From: an uncultured Actinomyces sp.
GTDB lineage: Bacteria > Actinomycetota > Actinomycetes > Actinomycetales > Actinomycetaceae
Direction: 5' to 3'
DNA length: 5,500 bases
NCBI GenBank assembly: GCA_915069725.1
Contig: CAJZFF010000159.1
Location: forward strand, 1 to 5,500
Shown: positions 1 to 5,500 of the stretch, one piece after another
Position numbering within the stretch: the stretch's first letter is position 1
How the letters are laid out: every line of letters begins with the position of its first letter
Translations under genes and position numbers: made by a program
Notes under the pieces: model-generated
Database searches by the model: none
Told to the model about the DNA's origin: nothing
The model's input: the letters and a program-made list of their open reading frames with translations, nothing else

Positions 1-505
1 TCATCACCGGAGCCATTGCCCAGACCATCATGAGGTTCGACAACCGGTGTATGACTGGCGCTCGCCATGTACCGTCATGGCGACGAGGATCCACTAAACT
101 GTACGACCGACAGGGATCACTGGGGTAGACCTGCACGCGTACGCACGGCACACCTGCTGCCGCAGAGAGAAGACGCGCCACTTCCCCGAACTGGTTGTAC
201 ATGACGACGTCGACATCTCGCATCACCCCTTCCAGGGCATCGAATATCCCGGGGTTGCCGAGCATCTCGCGAACACCCCGAACCGCATCCGCAACACTCT
301 CAACATCACCCAGCAAACGCCTCATAAGCTGCTCACAGCTTCCGGGAACAGCAATGTAGTCAATTCCGTCCGCTTCTACGCGAGCAGCAAACTCCTGGAA
401 TCCCGCAATCATCATCTTATGACCGCGCTCAGCAAGACTCCTCCCCAGCACGATGAACGGGGAGACATCACCTTCAGAACCCAGAACGACTGCAAGAGCC
501 TTCAC
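1..505 (-). CDS. GT1/GT28-type glycosyltransferase, N-terminal 168 residues (runs off left edge)
   Basis: Seen: an open minus-strand frame from GTG at 505-503 to the window edge, 168 complete codons. The product starts MKALAVVLGSEGDVSPFIVL and continues GRSLAERGH, the hallmark first beta-strand, glycine-rich loop and helix (GSxGDVxPFxxLGxxLxxRGH) of the acceptor-binding N-terminal domain of GT-B fold glycosyltransferases (sterol glucosyltransferase, macrolide and MGT-like). Residues 98-120 (DVDVVMYNQFGEVARLLSAAAGVP) fit the later strand-helix unit before the inter-domain linker. An AGAAGGG (515-521) lies 9 bases upstream of the GTG, and no in-frame ATG start lies near it. Known: these enzymes transfer a sugar from a nucleotide sugar to a lipid, polyketide or other small molecule, and are usually about 400 residues. 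The donor-binding C-terminal half is outside the window, so donor and acceptor cannot be named. Odd: many A/T-ending codons, an ATA and a TTA (95-97), unlike the transporter genes, which suggests transfer. Confidence 0.85.
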   Translation of the reverse strand, partial: MKALAVVLGSEGDVSPFIVLGRSLAERGHKMMIAGFQEFAARVEADGIDYIAVPGSCEQLMRRLLGDVESVADAVRGVREMLGNPGIFDALEGVMRDVDVVMYNQFGEVARLLSAAAGVPCVRVQVYPSDPCRSYSLVDPRRHDGTWRAPVIHRLSNLMMVWAMAPVM

Positions 506-672
506 AATACAACACCCTTCTGACCGCAGTGAAATAACGCAACTATTTTCCGATGCAAGCCACTCATACGCGGCCACAACCATCCAGTCAGATATTGACG
601 ACACAAGAAAAACTCATGACGCACAAACGACACCGTGACAGCACCTCCCAATCATCCAGATACATCAGTTCA
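506..672. other. Intergenic gap between exporter genes and glycosyltransferase
   Basis: These 167 bases are visibly richer in A and T than the transporter genes. Apart from the candidate promoter and the ribosome site of the glycosyltransferase, I find no tRNA, repeat or convincing intrinsic terminator. A short T run on the minus strand (606-610) has no GC-rich stem before it. The plus-strand open frames across this gap have serine- and arginine-rich, non-protein-like products. Confidence 0.6.
563..591 (-). promoter_or_regulatory. Candidate sigma70-type promoter for the glycosyltransferase gene
   Basis: On the minus strand, CTGACT (586-591) is followed after 17 bases by TATGAG (563-568); each matches four of six consensus positions. 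Transcription would start near 556 and leave a leader of about 50 bases ending in the AGAAGGG ribosome site. Spacing is ideal but the hexamers are ordinary, so this is only a candidate. If real, the glycosyltransferase is transcribed independently of the exporter genes upstream. Confidence 0.3.
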
Positions 673-2943
673 TCACGTCAAGGCGGGGAGCTCTATCGTG
701 GCCGTCATATCCTCATTCACCGCTCCAGGAGAACCATGAGCCATGGCCCAGCAGGCGACCTCCGACAACGGTGCCGATGACAACGACGCCAGGACGCCTG
801 TCCTCCAGTTCCACTTCGGAGGCTGAGAGGAAACCCTGGATGTTGATGTCTCTGAACCGATGGTGGCGCCGCCCATGAACTGGGCTGCGTGGAGTCGGGT
901 GTAGGTGCCGTCGGCCGTGATGAGCTCGTCGTGGCTGCCCTGCTCGACGATGTCGCCGTGCTCCATGACCAGGATGGTGTCGGCGTCGCGGATCGTGGAC
1001 AGGCGGTGGGCGATGATGAAGCTCGTGCGGCCCTGGCGCAGCGCGTTCATGGCCTGCTGGACCAGCAGCTCGGTGCGGGTGTCCACGCTGCTGGTGGCCT
1101 CATCGAGGATGAGCACGGCCGGGTTGGCCACGAAGGCCCGCGCGATCGTGAGCAGCTGGCGCTCGCCGGCGGAGATGTTGGCGGCGTCCTCCTCCAGGAC
1201 CGTGTCGTAGCCCTGCGGCAGGGCCTTGATGATGTGGTCGACGAAGCACGCCCTCGCGGCGGCCTCGACCTCCTCATCACTGGCCCCGGGCCGCCCGTAG
1301 CGGATGTTCTCGCGGATCGTGCCGGCGAACAGCCACGGATCCTGCAGAACCATGCCGGTCCGGCGACGCACGTCGTGGCGCGTCATGGTGGCGATGTCGC
1401 GCCCGTCGATGAGGATGCGTCCCCCATCGAGCTCGTAGAAGCGCATGAGCAGGTTGACCAGCGTGGTCTTGCCCGCTCCCGTGGGCCCCACGATCGCGAC
1501 CGTGTGCCCGGGGTCCACCCGCAGCGACAGGTCGCGGATGAGCTCGACCTCCGGGCTGTAGGAGAAGCGCACGTGCTCCATCTCGATGACACCCGGGCCC
1601 GCCGGGCTCTTCGGCGAGGCCCCCGCGGCACCGGCGCTCCCCGGTGCGACGTCGTCGGGACGCTCCTCCTCGGCGTCGAGCAACTCGAAGATCCGCTCGG
1701 CGCTCGCGGTCCCGGACTGCACGGCCGTGGCCATGCCGCCGAGCTGGCCCAGGGGCTGGGAGAACTGCTGGGAGTACTGGATGAAGGCCTGCACGTCGCC
1801 CAGGCGCAGCGACCCGGAGGCGACCATGGCGCCGCCGACCACCGCGATGGCCACATAGTTGATGTTCCCGATGACCAGCATGATCGGCATCATGATCCCG
1901 GAGAGGAACTGGGCGCGCAGCGAGGCCCGGAACAGCTCCTCGTTCTCGGCGGCGAAGGCCTCGCGTACCAAGTCCGTGCGCCCGTAGACCTGCACCAGGG
2001 CGTGCCCGGAGAAGGACTCTTCCACCCGGGTGTTGATCTTGCCGGTGCGCGCCCACTGGTGGGTGAAGGCCTTCTGCGAGCGCGGCCCGATCACCCCGAA
2101 GACCACGCCCATGAGCGGGAACATGATGAGCGCCACCAGCGCCAGCTTCCAGGAGATGGAGAACATCATCCCCAGCACCCCCACCACCGTGAGGATCGCC
2201 GTCAGGGCGCCGGACAGGGACTGCTGCAGGGTGTTGGTGACGTTGTCGACGTCGTTGGTCAGGCGACTGAGCAGCTCGCCGCGCTGAACGGTATCGAAGT
2301 AGCTCAGCGGCAGGCGGTGCACCTTGTCCTCGACCTGGGCGCGCAGCCGGTAGAGGGCCTTGATCGTGATGCGGTTGATGAGCCAGCCCTGGAGCCAGTT
2401 GAGCAGACCCGAGCCCACGTACAGGGCCAGCACCACCGTCAGGATCCGGCCCAGGCGGGTGTAGTCGATGCCCGCGCCGGGAATGACGTCCATCGCCGAG
2501 AGCATCGTGGCGAAGTCATCCATCCCCCGCGCCCGCAGGGCCTCGACGGCCTGGGCCTTGGTGGTGCCGGCCGGCAGCATCGTGGAGACCACGCCCTCGA
2601 AGATGACGTTGGTGGCCTGGCCCAGCACCTTGGGGGCCGCCACGGCCAGCACGACCGTGCCCACGGCGGCCAGGGCCACGACCACCAGGGAGACCCGGTA
2701 GGCGCCCAGCAGCCCGACCATCCGCTTGAAGGAGGGCCAGAAGGCCTCGGCCTTGCCCGGGGGCGGACCGTCGTGCCAGTCGCCCGAGGCGGCCTGCGCC
2801 TCAGCGGCCAGCTTGAGGTCCTCCTCGCTGAGCTCATCGGGGTCGACGACGGCGCTCGCGGTGCTACGCGCGCTGTTCCCGGCCTTCTCGCCGGTGTTCC
2901 TGCCGGCCTTCTTGCCCATGTGGCTGCTCGCGTTCCTGCTCAT
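673..2943 (-). CDS. ABC exporter half-transporter, canonical (catalytic) subunit of a heterodimer
   Basis: A 756-residue fused membrane and ATPase half-transporter. Residues 1-45 form a Lys/Arg-rich then acidic cytoplasmic extension. TM helices lie at about 84-103, 166-186, 243-262, 264-286, 345-365 and 363-385 (last two approximate). A 60-residue external loop joins TM1 and TM2, as in TM288-like actinobacterial proteins. The ATPase has Walker A GPTGAGKT (486-493), Q-loop Gln534, signature ISAGE (590-594, degenerate), Walker B ending LDE with catalytic Glu615, and switch His646. This subunit supplies the hydrolytic residues of the working site, completed by the SGGQ of its partner encoded just upstream. 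Its own altered signature belongs to the degenerate site. The start is firm: GGAGG seven bases before ATG, and an ATGA overlap with the partner's stop. Odd: the ATPase domain normally ends near residue 696, and about 60 extra residues of uncharacteristic composition follow. Substrate unknown; drug, peptide or lipid export is inferred from the family. Confidence 0.93.
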   Translation of the reverse strand: MSRNASSHMGKKAGRNTGEKAGNSARSTASAVVDPDELSEEDLKLAAEAQAASGDWHDGPPPGKAEAFWPSFKRMVGLLGAYRVSLVVVALAAVGTVVLAVAAPKVLGQATNVIFEGVVSTMLPAGTTKAQAVEALRARGMDDFATMLSAMDVIPGAGIDYTRLGRILTVVLALYVGSGLLNWLQGWLINRITIKALYRLRAQVEDKVHRLPLSYFDTVQRGELLSRLTNDVDNVTNTLQQSLSGALTAILTVVGVLGMMFSISWKLALVALIMFPLMGVVFGVIGPRSQKAFTHQWARTGKINTRVEESFSGHALVQVYGRTDLVREAFAAENEELFRASLRAQFLSGIMMPIMLVIGNINYVAIAVVGGAMVASGSLRLGDVQAFIQYSQQFSQPLGQLGGMATAVQSGTASAERIFELLDAEEERPDDVAPGSAGAAGASPKSPAGPGVIEMEHVRFSYSPEVELIRDLSLRVDPGHTVAIVGPTGAGKTTLVNLLMRFYELDGGRILIDGRDIATMTRHDVRRRTGMVLQDPWLFAGTIRENIRYGRPGASDEEVEAAARACFVDHIIKALPQGYDTVLEEDAANISAGERQLLTIARAFVANPAVLILDEATSSVDTRTELLVQQAMNALRQGRTSFIIAHRLSTIRDADTILVMEHGDIVEQGSHDELITADGTYTRLHAAQFMGGATIGSETSTSRVSSQPPKWNWRTGVLASLSSAPLSEVACWAMAHGSPGAVNEDMTATIELPALT
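676..855 (-). other. Anomalous 60-codon C-terminal extension of the exporter gene
   Basis: Codons 697-756 of the second half-transporter lie beyond the usual end of the family (…LHAAQFMGGATIG). They use TCA, ACA, TCT, CCT, ATA and AGG, which are scarce in the rest of the gene; by hand count 41 of 60 end in G or C. The product is Ser/Thr/Pro-rich with no recognisable domain. The first codon, TCA (855-853), is one substitution from TGA. I infer read-through into formerly non-coding or opposite-strand DNA after loss of a stop, but a genuine extension cannot be excluded. Confidence 0.5.
743..826 (+). CDS. Candidate 27-residue peptide gene, antisense to the exporter 3' end
   Basis: Too short for ordinary gene callers. 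ATG at 743 opens a 27-codon frame ending at TGA 824-826. The product starts MAQQ, has an acidic Asp/Asn-rich middle and ends in a hydrophobic and aromatic PVLQFHFGG. An AGGAG (727-731) lies 11 bases upstream, somewhat far. By hand count G/C at codon positions 1, 2 and 3 is 18, 12 and 23 of 27, the order expected for a high-GC gene. Position 3 coincides with position 3 of the antisense exporter frame, so only the order of positions 1 and 2 favours this strand. G/C at that phase drops just outside the frame: 4 of 10 codons on one side, none of the nearest six full codons on the other. I do not recognise the peptide. A leader plus aromatic core would suit a modified-peptide precursor, but no maturation enzyme is visible, apart from speculation about the nearby glycosyltransferase. 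Chance remains possible in so short a frame. Confidence 0.3.
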   Translation: MAQQATSDNGADDNDARTPVLQFHFGG

Positions 2944-2955
2944 GCTGCGGCCTCC
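2940..2955 (-). promoter_or_regulatory. Translational coupling junction: ATGA overlap plus Shine-Dalgarno
   Basis: The stop of the first half-transporter (TGA, 2942-2940) and the start of the second (ATG, 2943-2941) share bases as ATGA. A strong GGAGG (2955-2951 on the minus strand) lies seven bases before the ATG, inside the first gene's last codons. This fixes the start and predicts coupled, roughly equal synthesis of the two subunits, as a 1:1 heterodimer requires. Confidence 0.85.
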
Positions 2956-4673
2956 GCTCCGAGCTGGGAGGTGACGATCTCGCGGTAGACGGGGCAGGTG
3001 GCCAGCAGCTCGGTGTGCGTGCCGCTGCCCACCAGGTGGCCGCCGTCCAGGACGAGGATCTGGTCGGCCTCGGTGATCGTGGAGACGCGCTGGGCCACGA
3101 TCACCTTCGTGATGCCGGCCGTGGCCGGCCCCATGGCCTCGCGTAGCCGCGCGTCAGTGGACACGTCCAGGGCCGAGAAGGAGTCGTCGAAGATGAGGAT
3201 GTCGGGTCGGCGCACCAGGGCCCGGGCGATGGCCAGGCGCTGACGCTGACCGCCCGAAACATTCGTGCCGCCCTGGGCGATGGGCGCCTCAAGGCCCCCA
3301 TCCATCTTCGAGACGAAGTCCTTGGCCTGGGCGACCTCCAGGGCCTCCCACAGCTCGTCGTCGGTGGCCTCCTCGCGCCCCAGGCGCAGGTTGGAGGCCA
3401 CGGTCCCGGCGAACAGGAAGGGCTGCTGGGGCACGAGCCCCATCTGCGACCACAGCGCCTCGGGGTCGGCCTCACGCACGTCGGTGCCGCCGATGAGCAC
3501 CTGCCCGCTGCTGGCCTCCAGCAGCCTCGCCAGCAGCCGCACCACCGTGGACTTGCCCGACGCCGTCGAGCCGACGATCGCCGTCGTCGTCCCGGGCTGG
3601 ACGGTGAAGCTCACCTCCGCCAGGACGCGGGCGTCGGCGTCGGGGTAGACGAAGGTGACGTCCCGCATCTCGACCGTTCCGGGAGCCGGGAAGGTGTCGA
3701 CGGCGTCGGGGGAGGAGGTGATGGTCGGCGACGTTGCCAGCACCTCGCTGATGCGCTCGGCGCACACCGCGGCGCGCGGGATCATGATCGTCATGAAGCT
3801 CGCCATGACGATGCCCATGAGGATCTGCATGAGGTAGGACATGAAGGCAATGAGGGTGCCGACCTCCACGTCGCCGTCGCCGACCCGGTGGCCACCGAAC
3901 CAGATGACGCCGACGATCGTCACGTCCAGCACCAGCATCACCAGCGGGAACAGCAGGACGAAGAGCTGCCCCACGCGCTCGCCGACGCGGGCGATGTCGC
4001 CGTTGGCGTCCTCGAAGCGCTCGGTCTCAGCCTCCTCGCGCACGAAGGCGCGGATGACCCGGATGCCGGTGAGCTGCTCACGCATCACCCGGTTGATGGC
4101 GTCGAGCTTGTCCTGGTAGGAGCGGAACAAGGGCAGCATCCGGCCCACGATGAGGCCCACCGCCACGAGCAGGATCGGCACCGACACCCCGATCAGCCAC
4201 GACAGGCCCGGGGCGCGCGTGACCGCCATGACGATGCCGCCCAGCGCCATGAACGGCGCCGTCACCAGCATCGTGGCACTCATCATCACCAGCATCTGGA
4301 CCTGCTGGACGTCGTTGGTGTTGCGGGTGATGAGCGAGCCCGCCCCGAAGGCGGAGATCTCCCGCTCGGAGAAGCCGCTGACCCGCTCGAAGACCTCGCT
4401 GCGCAGGTCCCGGCCCATGCTCATCGCCGCGCGCGCAGCGAGGTAGGTCGCCAGCACCGTGCACACGCCCTGGGCCAGGCTCACCCCCAGCATGAACGCG
4501 CCCATTCGCCAGATATAACCGGTGTCCCCGGTGGCCACACCCTTGTCGATGATGTCGGCATTGAGAGTGGGCAGGTACAGGGAGGCCATCACTTCAGCGA
4601 ACTGAAGCACCAGAACGCACACCAGCAACCCCGTGTAGGGGCGCAGGTGCGTGCGCAGTAATCGAAGGAGCAT
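2940..4673 (-). CDS. ABC exporter half-transporter, degenerate-site subunit of a heterodimer
   Basis: A 577-residue half-transporter of normal family length. Six TM helices lie at about 15-33, 56-80, 130-150, 158-180, 236-260 and 272-295. The ATPase has Walker A GSTASGKS (368-375), Q-loop Gln416 and an intact VSGGQ signature (472-476). Walker B ends FDD, so Asp497 replaces the catalytic Glu, and Gln528 (VAQR) replaces the switch His. This double replacement is the family mark of the non-hydrolysing subunit in TM287/TM288-type heterodimers, where the degenerate site binds ATP and the other site hydrolyses it. Its partner, encoded immediately downstream with an ATGA overlap, has the complementary pattern. 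Start choice: an in-frame TGA (4688-4686) lies four codons above the ATG with no other start between, and MLLRLLRTHLRPY is a typical family beginning. No Shine-Dalgarno is present; the promoter placement predicts a leaderless message. Substrate unknown. Confidence 0.94.
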   Translation of the reverse strand: MLLRLLRTHLRPYTGLLVCVLVLQFAEVMASLYLPTLNADIIDKGVATGDTGYIWRMGAFMLGVSLAQGVCTVLATYLAARAAMSMGRDLRSEVFERVSGFSEREISAFGAGSLITRNTNDVQQVQMLVMMSATMLVTAPFMALGGIVMAVTRAPGLSWLIGVSVPILLVAVGLIVGRMLPLFRSYQDKLDAINRVMREQLTGIRVIRAFVREEAETERFEDANGDIARVGERVGQLFVLLFPLVMLVLDVTIVGVIWFGGHRVGDGDVEVGTLIAFMSYLMQILMGIVMASFMTIMIPRAAVCAERISEVLATSPTITSSPDAVDTFPAPGTVEMRDVTFVYPDADARVLAEVSFTVQPGTTTAIVGSTASGKSTVVRLLARLLEASSGQVLIGGTDVREADPEALWSQMGLVPQQPFLFAGTVASNLRLGREEATDDELWEALEVAQAKDFVSKMDGGLEAPIAQGGTNVSGGQRQRLAIARALVRRPDILIFDDSFSALDVSTDARLREAMGPATAGITKVIVAQRVSTITEADQILVLDGGHLVGSGTHTELLATCPVYREIVTSQLGAEAAA

Positions 4674-4679
4674 GCCGGG

Positions 4680-4711
4680 AACATATCAGCCTCACGTAAC
4701 GTGAGGGCCAG
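4680..4711 (-). promoter_or_regulatory. Promoter of the exporter operon, long-spacer type, predicted leaderless
   Basis: On the minus strand a -10 TATGTT (4685-4680, four of six) is preceded by weak -35 candidates: TGGCCC with a 19-base spacer or CTGGCC with 20. Over-long spacers with weak -35 boxes are typical of MerR-activated promoters, and the palindrome fills this one. Six bases (CCCGGC) separate the -10 from ATG, which puts +1 at or within a base or two of the A of the start codon. The missing Shine-Dalgarno agrees with leaderless translation, common in Actinobacteria. Confidence 0.6.
4690..4706. promoter_or_regulatory. Perfect 17-bp palindrome, probable MerR/TipA-family operator
   Basis: Seen: CCTCACGT-A-ACGTGAGG on the plus strand, two perfect 8-base arms around one base. 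From memory, the TipAL operator in the Streptomyces tipA promoter is CCTCACGTCACGTGAGG, identical except for the central base. SoxR and other MerR regulators use related CCTCA…TGAGG dyads. The site ends 16 bases before the exporter start codon and occupies the promoter spacer, the place MerR proteins bind to untwist DNA and activate. It also covers the last codons and TGA of the helicase gene. Inferred: drug-responsive activation of the exporter by an unlinked TipA-class regulator. Confidence 0.75.
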
Positions 4712-5500
4712 GGGGCGCCGCCTCGAGCAGGAGCCGCAGCAGGACGGCGGCCCCGGCCTTGTCCAGGGGCTCGTTGTTGTTGCCGCACTTGGGCGACTGC
4801 ACGCAGCTCGGGCACCCGGCGGTGCAGGCGCAGCTTTCGACGACGGCGAGTGTCGCTTCTAGCCACTGTGCGCCGACCCGGTAGCCGCGCTCGGCGAAGC
4901 CCGCCCCGCCGGCGTGCCCGTCGTGGACGAAGACCGTGGGCGCCCCCGTCTGCGGGTGCATCGCCGTTGACAGCCCGCCGATGTCCCAGCGGTCGCAGGT
5001 GGCCAGCAGCGGCAGCATCCCGATGCTCGCATGCTCGGCCGCGTGCAGGGCCCCGGGCAGGCTGGCGGGCTCCAGGCCCGCCGCCTCGCAGACCTCCTGC
5101 GGGATCGTCCACCACACGGCGGCGGTGGGCAGCACGTGCTCGTCCATCTCCAGGGCGTGCTGGGAGACGACCTCCCCGCTGGGCAGCGCCATCCGCTGGT
5201 AGCCGGTCACCTGACTGGTGACCTCCACCGATCCGAAGGACCAGGTGATGGCGGGTGTGGTCGGGGACTCTGGGGCGTCGCCGGGGGATGATCCGGCCCG
5301 CCCGCTGCTGGCCGGATTGGGATCGGTGCTGGCCGGAATGGAACTTCCGCTGGGATCGCCGCCGGGACTGGCCGGCCCCTCGGGCTCACGACCTGATGGC
5401 TCACGGCGGTCCTCCGGCGTCGTCTGACCCGGCCGGCCCCAGACCTGCTGCTTGCGCTCGGCGATGATGCGCACGCTCGAGCGCGACCGGGCCCGCGTGC
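4692..5500 (-). CDS. DEAD/DEAH-box helicase, YprA/MrfA-like, C-terminal 268 residues (5' end off right edge)
   Basis: The frame stays open to the right edge. Reading upstream of the GTG at 5474 gives TRARSRSS before VRIIAERKQQVWG, so that GTG is internal and not a start. Recognised region: the DUF1998-type C-terminal domain, with SFGSVEVTSQVTGY, CDRWDIGGLST, FVHDGHAGGAGFAERG and the metal-binding cluster CACTAGCPSCVQSPKC followed by GNNNEPLDKAG. Visible cysteines (counting the first whole visible codon as 1) are 223, 225, 229, 232 and 238. Known: in Bacillus MrfA, conserved cysteines in this domain bind zinc and the enzyme is a DNA helicase for repair of mitomycin C damage. The Walker motifs lie outside the window, so helicase activity is inferred from this domain. 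Odd: a Pro/Gly/Ser-rich insert of about 63 residues splits the domain start. The last codons form half of the exporter operator, and the gene ends 18 bases before the exporter start. Confidence 0.88.
   Translation of the reverse strand, partial: TRARSRSSVRIIAERKQQVWGRPGQTTPEDRREPSGREPEGPASPGGDPSGSSIPASTDPNPASSGRAGSSPGDAPESPTTPAITWSFGSVEVTSQVTGYQRMALPSGEVVSQHALEMDEHVLPTAAVWWTIPQEVCEAAGLEPASLPGALHAAEHASIGMLPLLATCDRWDIGGLSTAMHPQTGAPTVFVHDGHAGGAGFAERGYRVGAQWLEATLAVVESCACTAGCPSCVQSPKCGNNNEPLDKAGAAVLLRLLLEAAPPGPHVT

Noticed and set aside
595..623. TTGACG at 595-600 as a plus-strand promoter for the candidate peptide
   Set aside because: The -35 is good but no acceptable -10 lies 16-18 bases downstream, and the start codon is more than 100 bases away.
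453..780. Two overlapping plus-strand frames (61 and 75 codons) upstream of the candidate peptide
   Set aside because: Products are Ser/Arg/Thr-rich and unordered, the first overlaps the glycosyltransferase start, and neither has a convincing ribosome site or codon pattern.
736..780. Alternative 14-codon frame from the ATG at 736, better spaced from AGGAG
   Set aside because: Spacing of four bases is no better than marginal, the product is Arg-rich without features, and the frame lacks the codon periodicity of the 743 frame.
791..804. AGGAC-GCCT-GTCCT hairpin as a terminator for the exporter or the small frame
   Set aside because: Only a five-base stem with no T run after it on either strand; too weak to call.
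889..2988. A 699-codon plus-strand open frame opposite the second half-transporter
   Set aside because: It is a shadow: the product is a His/Asp/Gly/Arg-rich string with no domain, as expected antisense to a GC-rich gene that has clear ABC motifs.
3888..4661. A 257-codon plus-strand frame opposite the first half-transporter
   Set aside because: Composition is almost entirely His, Asp, Arg, Gln, Glu and Ala with no fold-like pattern; the minus strand carries an unambiguous ABC exporter.
4690..4706. The 17-bp palindrome as an intrinsic terminator of the helicase gene
   Set aside because: The arms leave a one-base loop and there is no T run downstream; position inside a promoter spacer and its likeness to MerR operators fit DNA binding better.
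5472..5474. GTG at 5474 as the true start of a 260-residue protein
   Set aside because: The frame continues to the window edge with sensible residues, and the domain seen is the C-terminal part of a much larger helicase.

Overview
The window looks like chromosomal DNA of a high-GC actinobacterium, with Actinomycetaceae as my best guess. The reasons are strongly G/C-ending codons in the transporter and helicase genes, short or overlapping gene junctions, an actinobacterial-type MerR/TipA operator, and protein sequences resembling Actinomyces-type homologues. The genus is an inference from general resemblance.

All four substantial genes lie on the minus strand. From right to left they are: (1) the C-terminal part of a large DEAD/DEAH-box helicase of the YprA/MrfA class, entering from the right edge and ending at 4692; (2) a 577-residue ABC exporter half-transporter, 4673-2940; (3) a second half-transporter, 2943-673, joined to the first by an ATGA stop/start overlap; (4) after a 167-base gap, a GTG-started GT1/GT28-type glycosyltransferase, 505 to beyond base 1, less GC-rich than its neighbours and cut by the left edge.

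The two half-transporters form a textbook asymmetric heterodimer of the TM287/TM288, LmrCD, BmrCD and EfrCD kind. The first (4673-2940) has Asp for the catalytic Glu and Gln for the switch His, but an intact SGGQ signature. The second has canonical catalytic residues but an altered ISAGE signature. Together they make one working and one degenerate ATP site, so the pair is probably an exporter of drugs, peptides or lipids.

The best regulatory signal is just upstream of the pair. A perfect 17-bp palindrome, CCTCACGTTACGTGAGG, sits in a 19-20-bp spacer between a weak -35 and a TATGTT -10, the architecture of MerR-family activators. From memory it differs only at the central base from the TipAL operator of Streptomyces. 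The -10 ends exactly six bases before the ATG and there is no Shine-Dalgarno, so the mRNA is predicted to be leaderless. The operator also overlaps the helicase stop codon. No regulator gene is in the window.

The 3' end of the second transporter gene is odd. About 60 codons past the normal end of the protein use unusual codons, and embedded antisense to them is a 27-codon plus-strand ORF (743-826) with coding-like base periodicity and an upstream AGGAG. It may be an undescribed small peptide gene converging on the transporter; this is tentative.
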